A DNA stretch of 17,342 nucleotides, taken from positions 1 to 17,342 of the forward strand of contig CAZONX010000037.1 of the NCBI GenBank assembly GCA_964581295.1. Reading direction: 5' to 3'. The notes below the pieces were generated by a model, which saw only the letters and a list, made by a program, of their open reading frames with translations, was not told the origin of the DNA and searched no databases. The translations under genes and the position numbers were made by a program. The stretch comes from JAHEEL01 sp964581295. Its GTDB lineage: Bacteria; Actinomycetota; Acidimicrobiia; Spongiisociales; UBA5794. Positions 1 to 7,124 of the stretch are shown here, one piece after another (position 1 is the first letter of the stretch; the number at the start of each line of letters is the position of its first letter).

Positions 1-207
1 CGTGATCTCTGCACGCGCCACGAGATCGAAGAGCTGAGCGCACGCTGGAATGTCGTGCAGCTCCTCGAGCAAGGCCTCTCATATCGCCGCATTGCAGAGG
101 CGACCGGCGTCTCGACGACCACGATCACGCGAATCAACGAGTGGTTGTTTCACGGCGCTGGTGGATATCGAGCCGCGCTGGAGCACACCAAGGAGCCAGG
201 AACATGA
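1..207 (+). CDS. TrpR-like regulator, YerC/YecD (HisR) family, 3' part only
   Basis: The gene enters from the left edge; 68 C-terminal codons are visible in frame 1, ending at TGA 205-207. The translation starts RDLCTRHEIEELSARWNVVQ and contains a helix-turn-helix: about residues 21-48 of the visible part read LLEQGLSYRRIAEATGVSTT followed by TITRINEWL. The tail has the G-A-G-G-Y-R motif typical of YerC/YecD TrpR-related proteins. That family is usually about 90-105 residues, so some 25-35 N-terminal residues lie outside the window. The stop overlaps the hisG start (ATGA at 204-207), so the two are co-transcribed. In Firmicutes a TrpR-family protein of this kind has been predicted to repress histidine genes (HisR); its position here supports the same job. 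The family call is firm; the regulatory target is inferred from context. Confidence 0.85.
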   Translation, partial: RDLCTRHEIEELSARWNVVQLLEQGLSYRRIAEATGVSTTTITRINEWLFHGAGGYRAALEHTKEPGT

Positions 208-1052
208 ACCTTCGAGTTGCCGTCCCGACCAAAGGGCGCCTCGCCGACCCGAGCGCCGAACTTCTCCGGCGCGCCGGGATTCGTTTCGAGCGAAGCGACC
301 GAGCGCTCTCCGTGAAGTCACGATCGGCTCCCGTTGAGCTCCTCTTCGTGCGATCCGACGATGTAGCCGAGCTCGTAGCAGACGGCGTTGCGGCCCTCGG
401 CATCACCGGCCTCGACCTTCTCGGCGAGTCGGGATTCGACCTCGACGCGGTCATGCCGCTCAACTTCGGGCGCTGCTCGCTCACCGTTGCGGTGCCTGAG
501 GACTCCCCCATCGACGAACCATCCGGACTCGCAGGGAGACGAGTCGCCACGTCGCACCCGCGGACGGTCAACCGCTATTTCGAATCACTCGGCGTCGAAG
601 TCGAGACCGTGGCGATGCGCGGATCGGTGGAGGTCGCCACCAAGCTCGACGTCGCAGACGGCATCGTCGATCTGGTCTCGACCGGCAGCACGATGCTCGT
701 CAACGGGCTCCGCCCGCTCGAACGGGTCCTCGAGTCGGAGGCAGTACTGGTCGCCCCAGCTGGACAACCGCTCGATGCAACGGCAAGGACGCTCGTGACG
801 ATGGTTGGGGCGGTTGTCGCCGCCCGGTCGAAGCGCTACGTGCTGATGAACGCCCCACGCTCGATTGTGCCCGAGATCGAGAAGATCATCCCCGGCATCG
901 AGGCACCCAGCGTGGTCCCGCTCGCGCACAATGGCATGGTCGCCATCCACTCGGTAGTCGAGGCAGACCGCCTGTGGTCGGTTGTCCCCGAACTAAGGGA
1001 TGCAGGGGCCACGGGCATCCTGGTGCTACCGGTCGAGCAGATGATCGCATGA
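204..1052 (+). CDS. hisG: ATP phosphoribosyltransferase (long form)
   Basis: First enzyme of histidine synthesis: it joins ATP and PRPP to make phosphoribosyl-ATP in the cytoplasm, and is feedback-inhibited by histidine. The protein is 282 residues from ATG 204. An upstream in-frame GTG at 141 is rejected because it would lie inside the regulator gene and because the family N-terminus MNLRVAVPTKGRLADP begins exactly at 204. The PRPP-binding region is recognisable as D-G-I-V-D-L-V-S-T-G-S-T-M at about residues 152-164. The last 80 or so residues (from about 200, including PGIEAPSVVPL and GATGILVLPVEQM) match the C-terminal regulatory domain of long-form HisG. This form needs no HisZ partner, and none is seen. 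The start overlaps the preceding stop by 4 bp and the end overlaps hisD by 4 bp. Confidence 0.97.
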   Translation: MNLRVAVPTKGRLADPSAELLRRAGIRFERSDRALSVKSRSAPVELLFVRSDDVAELVADGVAALGITGLDLLGESGFDLDAVMPLNFGRCSLTVAVPEDSPIDEPSGLAGRRVATSHPRTVNRYFESLGVEVETVAMRGSVEVATKLDVADGIVDLVSTGSTMLVNGLRPLERVLESEAVLVAPAGQPLDATARTLVTMVGAVVAARSKRYVLMNAPRSIVPEIEKIIPGIEAPSVVPLAHNGMVAIHSVVEADRLWSVVPELRDAGATGILVLPVEQMIA

Positions 1053-2347
1053 CCATGCGCACGATCCGCCTCTCAGACCTCGATGACGGCCAGTATCGCT
1101 CGCTGGTGCAGCGATCGGCGGTGCCGGACCCGAACACTCGCGCAGCGGCAGCCGAGATCGTCGAACGCGTCCGCATCGGAGGCGACGGCGCCGTCCGCTC
1201 CGCGAACGCCGCCTATGGGGGCGGACCGGAAGCCGGATCGCTGCGCGTCCCTGCCGCCGCAATCGGCGCAGCGTTCGGCACGACCGCAACCGACGTTCGA
1301 CGGGCCCTGCAGTCGGCAGCCGACAACATCCGAACCGTGCACGAGCGGCAGCGACCCGTGGACGACTACGTCAAGGTTGCGCCTGGCGTCGTCGTTGAGC
1401 GCCGATGGACGCCGGTGGACCGAGTTGGGGTCTACGTTCCTGGAGGAAGAGCCGCCTACCCCTCGTCGCTGCTGATGGGTGTTGTCCCTGCCCTGGTGGC
1501 CGGCGTGCCCGACATCGTGATCGTGAGCCCCGGCGACGACGACGGAGCCGTGCACCCCCTCGTACTCGCCGCCGCCGCGCTTCTCGGTATCGACGAGGTG
1601 TACGCGACCGGTGGGGCACAGGCGATCGGAGCGCTCGCCTACGGCACCAAGACCATCGACCGCGTCGACCTCATCGTCGGCCCGGGCGGCCCATGGGTGA
1701 CGGCGGCCAAGCTCGCGGTCTACGGCGTCTGCGGCGTCGATCTCCCGGCCGGTCCAAGCGAGGCACTGATCGTCGTCGACGCCTCTTCAGATCCGCGGAT
1801 CGCCGCCGCCGATCTCGTCTGTCAAGCCGAGCACGGCCCTGATTCGCCCGTCGTGCTGGTGTCCGACAGCGCCGACGCCCTCAACTCAGTCATCGACGAG
1901 GTCAAGCTTCAGCTTCCCGGCCTTGAACGGGCCTCGCTCATTCGCACGTCGCTCGAAGAGCACGGACTCGCGGTGGTCGCCCCAGACCTCAACACGGCGC
2001 TTGCATTCGCCAACGACTGGGCTCCGGAGCACCTCACGATCCAGACCGAGCACTCAGCCAGCGACGCCGAGCGTGTTCGCTCGGCCGGGTCGGTCTTCGT
2101 CGGCCGTTGGACGCCGGAATCCGCCGGCGACTACGCGACCGGAGCCAACCACGTGCTCCCGACGGGCGGTCTCGCTCGATCGAGCGGACCGCTCGCAGTC
2201 GAGGACTTCGGCTCATGGCGACAGGTGCAGGAACTGACCCGTGATGGCCTCGAGTTGCTCGCCCCCACGATCACGCGACTCGCCAGAGCCGAGGGCCTCA
2301 CCGCCCACGCGCGTTGTGTCGAACACAGATTCGAGGACGCCCCGTGA
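1049..2347 (+). CDS. hisD: Histidinol dehydrogenase
   Basis: Catalyses the last two steps of the pathway, the NAD-dependent oxidation of L-histidinol to histidine. It has 432 residues from ATG 1049, which overlaps the hisG stop as ATGA; a second ATG two codons later (1055) is possible. Recognisable family blocks are VYVPGGRAAYPSSLLMG, GGAQAIGALAYGT, DLPAGPSEALIV, CQAEHGPDS (Zn-ligand Gln and His), NDWAPEHLT (catalytic Glu-His pair), SAGDYATGANHVLPTGG (Zn-ligand Asp) and the C-terminal GLTAHARCVEHR (Zn-ligand His). One deviation is VGPGGPWVTAAK where most homologues have GPGN followed by an aromatic and VT. Length and motifs are otherwise normal. Confidence 0.97.
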   Translation: MTMRTIRLSDLDDGQYRSLVQRSAVPDPNTRAAAAEIVERVRIGGDGAVRSANAAYGGGPEAGSLRVPAAAIGAAFGTTATDVRRALQSAADNIRTVHERQRPVDDYVKVAPGVVVERRWTPVDRVGVYVPGGRAAYPSSLLMGVVPALVAGVPDIVIVSPGDDDGAVHPLVLAAAALLGIDEVYATGGAQAIGALAYGTKTIDRVDLIVGPGGPWVTAAKLAVYGVCGVDLPAGPSEALIVVDASSDPRIAAADLVCQAEHGPDSPVVLVSDSADALNSVIDEVKLQLPGLERASLIRTSLEEHGLAVVAPDLNTALAFANDWAPEHLTIQTEHSASDAERVRSAGSVFVGRWTPESAGDYATGANHVLPTGGLARSSGPLAVEDFGSWRQVQELTRDGLELLAPTITRLARAEGLTAHARCVEHRFEDAP

Positions 2348-3366
2348 CCACCGATCGCTATGTGTGGCAACCAACGAACGATGAGATTGCACAGCAGTTC
2401 GACATCGCGCCCGACCGGGTCGTCCGCTTCGACCAGAACACGTCGCCGTATCCAACCGACTGGGCCCCATCCGCCGCAGGCGAGGTGTTGACCGGGCTCA
2501 ATGAGTATCCAGCGGCCTCGTACAAGCCCTTGCGTGAGGCCGCTGCCGCTTACGCGGGTGTTGACGCTTCCCAGGTGGTGCCGGGAGCGGGTGTTGACGA
2601 ACTCATTCTTCTCTCCGCCCGAGCCCTGCTCTCGCCCGGCGATCGCGCCGTTGGCTACACCCCAACCTATCCGCTCTATCGCATCGCCACAGAGCAACAA
2701 GGCGCGGTGTTCAGCGAATCCCCGATCTCGGCTCCGGAGCCCGACGAAGGCGCCGCGCTCACGTGGTTGTGCGTTCCGAACAACCCGACCGGCGAACGAC
2801 TCGATGATGCCACGATAAGCCGCATCCTCGATCGTTCCGCCGGGATCGTGGTGATCGACGCAGCGTACGCAGAATTCACTGGGGACCGATGGGGAGCGTG
2901 GATTGACCGATACGACAACCTCCTCGTGCTTCAGACGCTCTCAAAGGGCTTCGGCCTCGCCGGGGCGCGAGTGGGCTATGCATTTGGGCACCTTTCGCTT
3001 ATCGATGCCATCGACCGGATCCGTCCGCCGGGGAGCATCTCAACGGTTTCGGTCAAACTGGCCATTTCGGCCCTGGCCAACTCGCAGCGCATGCGACACA
3101 CCGTGGACCGAGTCATCGTCGAGCGTGAGCGACTCTCCGGGCTACTGGCAGCGCTCGGGCTGGATGTCTGGCCGTCCGAGGCGAACTTCGTGCTGGCCAA
3201 GGTCGGCACGGACGCTGCCGCCCTGGCGGCTGGTCTCATGGCCGAGGGTCTCGTCGTGCGCGAATTCCCCCACATCCCGCAGCTCCGAGACCACCTGCGC
3301 TTCACCGTCCGCTCAACGTTGGACAACGACCGACTCATTGAAACGATCGAGAGGATCCGCCCATGA
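2344..3366 (+). CDS. hisC: Histidinol-phosphate aminotransferase
   Basis: PLP-dependent class I/II aminotransferase that converts imidazole acetol phosphate to histidinol phosphate. From GTG 2344 the protein has 340 residues; this start overlaps the hisD stop as GTGA and is preferred to an ATG at 2314 that lies inside hisD. The substrate/PLP motifs are in order: FDQNTSPYP near residue 29, NEYPAASYKPLREAAAAYAG (53-72), VPGAGVDELI (79-88), CVPNNPTGERL (143-153), DAAYAEF (172-178) and the Schiff-base lysine K201 in LSKGFGLAGARVGYAFG. It is slightly shorter than the usual 350-365 residues. Ends overlapping hisB by 4 bp. Confidence 0.95.
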   Translation: MTTDRYVWQPTNDEIAQQFDIAPDRVVRFDQNTSPYPTDWAPSAAGEVLTGLNEYPAASYKPLREAAAAYAGVDASQVVPGAGVDELILLSARALLSPGDRAVGYTPTYPLYRIATEQQGAVFSESPISAPEPDEGAALTWLCVPNNPTGERLDDATISRILDRSAGIVVIDAAYAEFTGDRWGAWIDRYDNLLVLQTLSKGFGLAGARVGYAFGHLSLIDAIDRIRPPGSISTVSVKLAISALANSQRMRHTVDRVIVERERLSGLLAALGLDVWPSEANFVLAKVGTDAAALAAGLMAEGLVVREFPHIPQLRDHLRFTVRSTLDNDRLIETIERIRP

Positions 3367-3947
3367 ACCGCACATCCACCGTGACGCGAACCACGAAGGA
3401 GACCAGCGTCGACGTCACCCTCGACCTCGACGGCACCGGTGTCGTCAGCGTCGAGACCGGCGTCGGCATGTACGACCACCTCCTCACCGCGTTCGCCCAC
3501 CACGGGCTGTTCGACCTCTCCGTGCGCACCGAAGGTGACCTCCACATCGACGAGCACCACACCGTCGAGGACACCGCTCTCGTCCTCGGATCTGCCATCG
3601 ACGAGGCGCTTGCAGACCGCTCTGGCATCACCCGCTTCGCGAGTGCCTCGGTGCCGATGGACGAGGCGCTTGCCACCTGTGTCCTCGATGCAGGCGGTCG
3701 GCCCTATGCCGTCTTCGATTTGGGTTTTCGAGCGGATCGCATCGGCTCGCTCGGCACCCAGATGATTCCCCACGCCCTCGAGTCGCTGATCCGAACGAGC
3801 CGGTCGACCGTCCACCTCTTCGCCCGCGGCACCAATGACCACCACATTGCCGAGGCGGCATTCAAGGCACTTGGGATCGCCCTGCGCTCCGCCATCAGCG
3901 TCGACCCGCGCCGCGTCGGCGTGCCATCAACCAAGGGAACTCTGTGA
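3363..3947 (+). CDS. hisB: Imidazoleglycerol-phosphate dehydratase
   Basis: Dehydrates imidazole glycerol phosphate to imidazole acetol phosphate. The 194-residue length is that of the stand-alone enzyme, without the phosphatase domain seen in enterobacterial HisB; a separate histidinol-phosphate phosphatase must be encoded elsewhere. The two manganese-binding repeats are visible as EHHTVEDTALVLG (residues 64-76) and DHHIAEAAFKALG in the C-terminal half, with MYDHLLTAFAHHGLFDL near residues 36-52. ATG 3363 overlaps the hisC stop as ATGA; GTGA at its end overlaps hisH. Confidence 0.97.
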   Translation: MNRTSTVTRTTKETSVDVTLDLDGTGVVSVETGVGMYDHLLTAFAHHGLFDLSVRTEGDLHIDEHHTVEDTALVLGSAIDEALADRSGITRFASASVPMDEALATCVLDAGGRPYAVFDLGFRADRIGSLGTQMIPHALESLIRTSRSTVHLFARGTNDHHIAEAAFKALGIALRSAISVDPRRVGVPSTKGTL

Positions 3948-4546
3948 CCAACCTCGCCGTCATCGACCACGGCGCGGGGAATCTGGTGTCGATCCAGCGT
4001 GCACTCGAAACGGTGGGCGCGCGGCCGAGGGTCGTGGACACCCCCGAAGGACTAGACGGGGCGGACGGGATCGTGCTGCCCGGCGTCGGTGCCACCGGAG
4101 CTGCAATGGTGCGCCTTGAACAACAGGGCCTGGTCGAGCCACTCCAGAGCTGGTCGGGGCCGCTCCTTGGCATCTGCGTCGGGATGCAACTCCTGTTCGA
4201 CGATTCCGACGAGGACGGCGGCGCGTGTCTCGGCTTGGTCCCGGGTTCGGTACGGGCCATCGACGCTCGGCCCCTCCCCCACATGGGCTGGAACGATGTC
4301 TGGACCACCGGTGACCCCGTCTTCGACGGCATCGCCACCGGCTCGCTCTTCACATTCGTCCACTCGTTCGCGGCCGTTCCTCACGATCCGGACGTCATCA
4401 CGGCGACCAGTGATCACGGCGGGCGCTTCGTTGCCGCGATCCGAGATCGCAACTACGTCGGCCTTCAGTTTCACCCAGAGCGCAGTGGCCCTGCCGGGCT
4501 TCGACTCCTCGACAACTACGTCTCCGAGGTGCGCCGTGCTGCGTAG
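3944..4546 (+). CDS. hisH: Imidazole glycerol phosphate synthase, glutaminase subunit
   Basis: Class I glutamine amidotransferase that releases ammonia from glutamine and channels it to HisF. It has 200 residues from GTG 3944, overlapping hisB as GTGA. The catalytic triad is visible: nucleophile C78 in LLGICVGMQLLF, and H177 and E179 in GLQFHPERSGPAGLRLL. The N-terminus VIDHGAGNLVSIQRALE is standard for the family. The stop TAG 4544-4546 lies 11 bp inside the start of hisF. In most actinobacteria priA/hisA sits between hisH and hisF; here there is nothing between them. Confidence 0.97.
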   Translation: MTNLAVIDHGAGNLVSIQRALETVGARPRVVDTPEGLDGADGIVLPGVGATGAAMVRLEQQGLVEPLQSWSGPLLGICVGMQLLFDDSDEDGGACLGLVPGSVRAIDARPLPHMGWNDVWTTGDPVFDGIATGSLFTFVHSFAAVPHDPDVITATSDHGGRFVAAIRDRNYVGLQFHPERSGPAGLRLLDNYVSEVRRAA

Positions 4547-5303
4547 CCGCATCATCCCGTGCCTCGATGTCCGCGACGGGCGCGTTGTCAAGGGTGTCCA
4601 GTTCGTCGATCTCACCGATGAGGGCGATCCGGTCGAACTCGCGACCCGATACACCGCCGAGGGCGCAGACGAAATCTGCTTCCTCGACATCACAGCGTCG
4701 CATGAGCACCGCACCACATTGCTCGACGTCGTCCGCAGAACCGCTGAGCACGTGTTCGTACCCCTCACGGTCGGCGGAGGCGTGGCGAGCGTGTCCGATA
4801 TGCGGGCGGTGCTCCGCGCCGGTGCCGACAAGGTCACGGTGAACACTGCGGCCGTAGAACGGCCCGAATTGATCGAGGAATGCGCCGCCGCGTTCGGTGC
4901 CCAGTGCGTCGTTGTAGCGGTCGATGCACGCAGAACCAACGACTCGTGGGAAGTCTTCACCCATGGGGGTCGCACACCCACCGGCCGTGACGCGATCGAT
5001 TGGATCCAAACCGCCACTGATCTCGGGGCCGGCGAAATCCTGCTGACGTCAATGGACCGCGACGGCACCAAAGACGGTTACGACATCGAGCTCCTAGAGG
5101 CTGCACGAGCGGCAACGAGCGTTCCCATCATTGCCTCGGGCGGTGCCGGCTCGCCGGACGACCTGGCCGAAGCGCTCGCAGAGGGGCGTGCCGATGCAGC
5201 CCTGGCCGCGTCGATCTTCCATCGCTCCGAATACCCGATCCCCGTGGTGAAGCAACGGCTCGCCGAGGCTGGGATCCCAATGCGCATCGTGGAGGAAGTG
5301 TGA
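4536..5303 (+). CDS. hisF: Imidazole glycerol phosphate synthase, cyclase subunit
   Basis: TIM-barrel cyclase that uses HisH-derived ammonia and PRFAR to give imidazole glycerol phosphate and AICAR. GTG 4536 is chosen because it begins VLRSRIIPCLDVRDGRVVKG, the canonical HisF N-terminus, and places the two catalytic aspartates exactly at D11 and D130 (VVVAVDARR). CGAGG at 4525-4529 gives a ribosome site inside hisH. 255 residues is the normal length. The phosphate-binding motifs VGGGV (79-83) and the later ASGGAG block are present. It overlaps hisH by 11 bp and hisIE by 4 bp. It is HisF and not HisA: the N-terminal IPCLDV and the length identify it. Confidence 0.97.
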   Translation: MLRSRIIPCLDVRDGRVVKGVQFVDLTDEGDPVELATRYTAEGADEICFLDITASHEHRTTLLDVVRRTAEHVFVPLTVGGGVASVSDMRAVLRAGADKVTVNTAAVERPELIEECAAAFGAQCVVVAVDARRTNDSWEVFTHGGRTPTGRDAIDWIQTATDLGAGEILLTSMDRDGTKDGYDIELLEAARAATSVPIIASGGAGSPDDLAEALAEGRADAALAASIFHRSEYPIPVVKQRLAEAGIPMRIVEEV

Positions 5304-5929
5304 CCCTGACACCGGCATACGACGATTGTGGCCTCGTACCGGCGATCGTCCAAGACGCGGAGACCGGCGACGTCCTCATGCTCGGCTACGCGAACGAGGC
5401 GAGCATGGCAGCAACCCTCGAATCGGGCCTGATGCACTTCTGGAGCCGTAGCCGCAACACACTGTGGCTGAAGGGTGAGACGAGCGGCAACACGATGACC
5501 GTCGTCGACCTACGCCTCGACTGCGACTCCGACGCTCTGCTCGCTCGGGTCGTGCCCGCCGGGCCGGCCTGTCACACCGGAACCACGACGTGCTTCACTC
5601 CTTCCTCGGATACCAACGTCAACCGGAGTGTCGGCCACGGCGAGCTCCGCCGTCTCTGGGAAACGATCCGATCGCGAGCCGAGACCCGTCCGTTGGGGTC
5701 GTACACGACGACGCTGATCGACGGCGGCGTCGATGCATGCGCCCGCAAGGTGACTGAGGAAGCCACCGAAGTGCTCATAGCCGCGAAGGACCACGCTATG
5801 GGAAGCGGGTCAGAAGAGCGCGTCGTCGAAGAAGCTGCCGACCTGGTGTACCACCTGCTGGTGCTGCTCGCCGAGCGCGGCGTTGCCCTCGATCAGGTTG
5901 AGGAAGAACTCGCTCGCCGGGCGGATTGA
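5300..5929 (+). CDS. hisI: Bifunctional phosphoribosyl-AMP cyclohydrolase / phosphoribosyl-ATP pyrophosphatase
   Basis: Carries both the second and third steps of the pathway on one chain of 209 residues, starting at GTG 5300 (GTGA overlap with hisF). Residues 1 to about 108 are the HisI cyclohydrolase, with GYANEASMAATLESG, FWSRSRNTLWLKGETSGN, the metal-binding DCDSD (74-78; DCDGD in most homologues) and zinc cysteines C91 and C98 in GPACHTGTTTCF. Residues about 115-209 are the HisE pyrophosphohydrolase, with helical acidic motifs KVTEEATEVLIAAK and EEAADLVYHLLVLL. Fused HisIE is common in proteobacteria but less so in actinobacteria, which usually encode hisE separately beside hisG. Its stop overlaps the following TTG start. 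Confidence 0.95.
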   Translation: MTLTPAYDDCGLVPAIVQDAETGDVLMLGYANEASMAATLESGLMHFWSRSRNTLWLKGETSGNTMTVVDLRLDCDSDALLARVVPAGPACHTGTTTCFTPSSDTNVNRSVGHGELRRLWETIRSRAETRPLGSYTTTLIDGGVDACARKVTEEATEVLIAAKDHAMGSGSEERVVEEAADLVYHLLVLLAERGVALDQVEEELARRAD

Positions 5930-6441
5930 CGAAACGGAGAAGTACGCTGCCGGTCGTGTCGCGACTCGCAATTGTCATAGCTCTGATCGCCGTCGTGGCC
6001 GCGTCGTGCTCATCTGCCGAGCCGGCCTCTGACGCCGACCCTCCGACGCCGACGACGAGCGCCGAGATACAAGATCTCCTTGCGACCTCGACCGAGCCCG
6101 TCGTACTCAACGTTTGGGCTTCCTGGTGCACTCCGTGTCGCTCTGAGGCGCCGCTCATCGGCCGCGCGGCGGACGAGTTCGGCAGCGACGTGTCGTTCAT
6201 CGGACTCGATGTACGCGACACGCCGGAAGGGGCTGCCGCCTTCATCGGCGAGTTCTTCCCCGACGCGCCGATCACGCACTACGGCGACCCGTCCGGTCAG
6301 ATCCCCACCGACCTCGGCGCATCGCGCGGCGTCCCCCTCACGCTGTTCTACCGCGCGGGAGGCGATCTGTCGTATCTGCACTTCGGCGTCATCGACGAAC
6401 GCACGCTCGCGCTGCAGATCGACGAGCTGGTGAACGGCTGA
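5926..6441 (+). CDS. TlpA-like thioredoxin-fold lipoprotein (CxxC)
   Basis: Predicted exported thiol-disulfide protein of 171 residues. The TTG start at 5926 (overlapping the hisIE stop) supplies the basic n-region TKRR; a GTG at 5956 would give a shorter version, and neither has a strong ribosome site. A hydrophobic stretch (residues 13-27) ends in a lipobox, AASC, with the lipidated Cys at 28. A short Thr/Pro/Asp-rich linker follows. The thioredoxin active site is WASWCTPCR, with C68 and C71, and the cis-proline is P136 in RGVPLTLF. It likely acts on cysteines outside the membrane; the partner is unknown. It is translationally linked to the his operon and to the Lgt-like gene that follows (TGATG, 1-bp overlap), although it has no obvious role in histidine synthesis. 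Confidence 0.85.
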   Translation: MTKRRSTLPVVSRLAIVIALIAVVAASCSSAEPASDADPPTPTTSAEIQDLLATSTEPVVLNVWASWCTPCRSEAPLIGRAADEFGSDVSFIGLDVRDTPEGAAAFIGEFFPDAPITHYGDPSGQIPTDLGASRGVPLTLFYRAGGDLSYLHFGVIDERTLALQIDELVNG

Positions 6442-7121
6442 TGGAGTTCACACTGCTGGCAGCGGCAGCCATAGCCGGTGCCGCCGCGTACGCCATGTTG
6501 TGGTGGGAAGCTCGGCACGGCAACGCCGCTCAATGCACCGGCAACCTGTGGGAGATCGGCATGGTCTCTGTGGTTGCTGGGATCTTCATCGGTCGCATCG
6601 TTGCGATGCTTGTCGACGGAGTGAACCCGATCGCTCATCCCATGGATGTGGTCCTTGTCCGCTCGGGCGTCGCCACCGCCGGGGCTTCCCTCGGGGCACT
6701 CGCCGTGTTCGGATGGCAGGCCCGCCGCGAGCCGATCTCCATGGCGGACGGCGTCGCTGCGGCCGCACTCGCCGGCCTCGCCGGCTGGCACGGCGCCTGC
6801 ATCGTGCGGGGGACCTGCCTCGGGACGGCATCCGACCTGCCGTGGGCCGTCGCTCAGGCCGGGAGCAACGTGACGCGCCATCCGGTCGGAATCTACGCCG
6901 CGATCATGCTGGGTTCCGCTGCGTTGGCTATCGCCTGGTGGAAGGCCTACCGGCGCCCGCCTGCGGGCTCACCGGCAGCAGTGGCAGTCATTGCCGCCGC
7001 CGCCACACGGCTCTTCCTCGAGCCGCTTCAACCTTCGATCTCGGGTGGCCCCGTGTGGTTCTACGCAGCCGCGCTCGCGGTTGGCGTCGCAGGATTCACG
7101 TGGTCGCTGCTCAAACGATGA
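6441..7121 (+). CDS. Degenerate Lgt-family (prolipoprotein diacylglyceryl transferase-like) membrane protein
   Basis: Integral membrane protein of 226 residues with several hydrophobic segments (about 2-22, 40-60, 75-95, 110-130, 150-170, 180-225). The order of motifs follows Lgt: VATAGASLGAL corresponds to the SFHGGLIG block, GWHGACIVRGTCLG to GRxGNFxNGExxG, DLPWAV to its F/L-P-W/F-A segment, RHPVGIYAA to RHPSQLYE, and RLFLEP to R-x-x-V-E-F. However, the HG histidine aligns with Ala and the GRxGN arginine with Trp, both considered essential in E. coli Lgt, and the protein is shorter than Lgt (about 260-290). I therefore call it Lgt-like, probably not a working transferase. It sits between two predicted thioredoxin-like lipoproteins; its stop is 3 bp from that of the convergent neighbour. 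Confidence 0.65.
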   Translation: MEFTLLAAAAIAGAAAYAMLWWEARHGNAAQCTGNLWEIGMVSVVAGIFIGRIVAMLVDGVNPIAHPMDVVLVRSGVATAGASLGALAVFGWQARREPISMADGVAAAALAGLAGWHGACIVRGTCLGTASDLPWAVAQAGSNVTRHPVGIYAAIMLGSAALAIAWWKAYRRPPAGSPAAVAVIAAAATRLFLEPLQPSISGGPVWFYAAALAVGVAGFTWSLLKR

Positions 7122-7124
7122 CGG

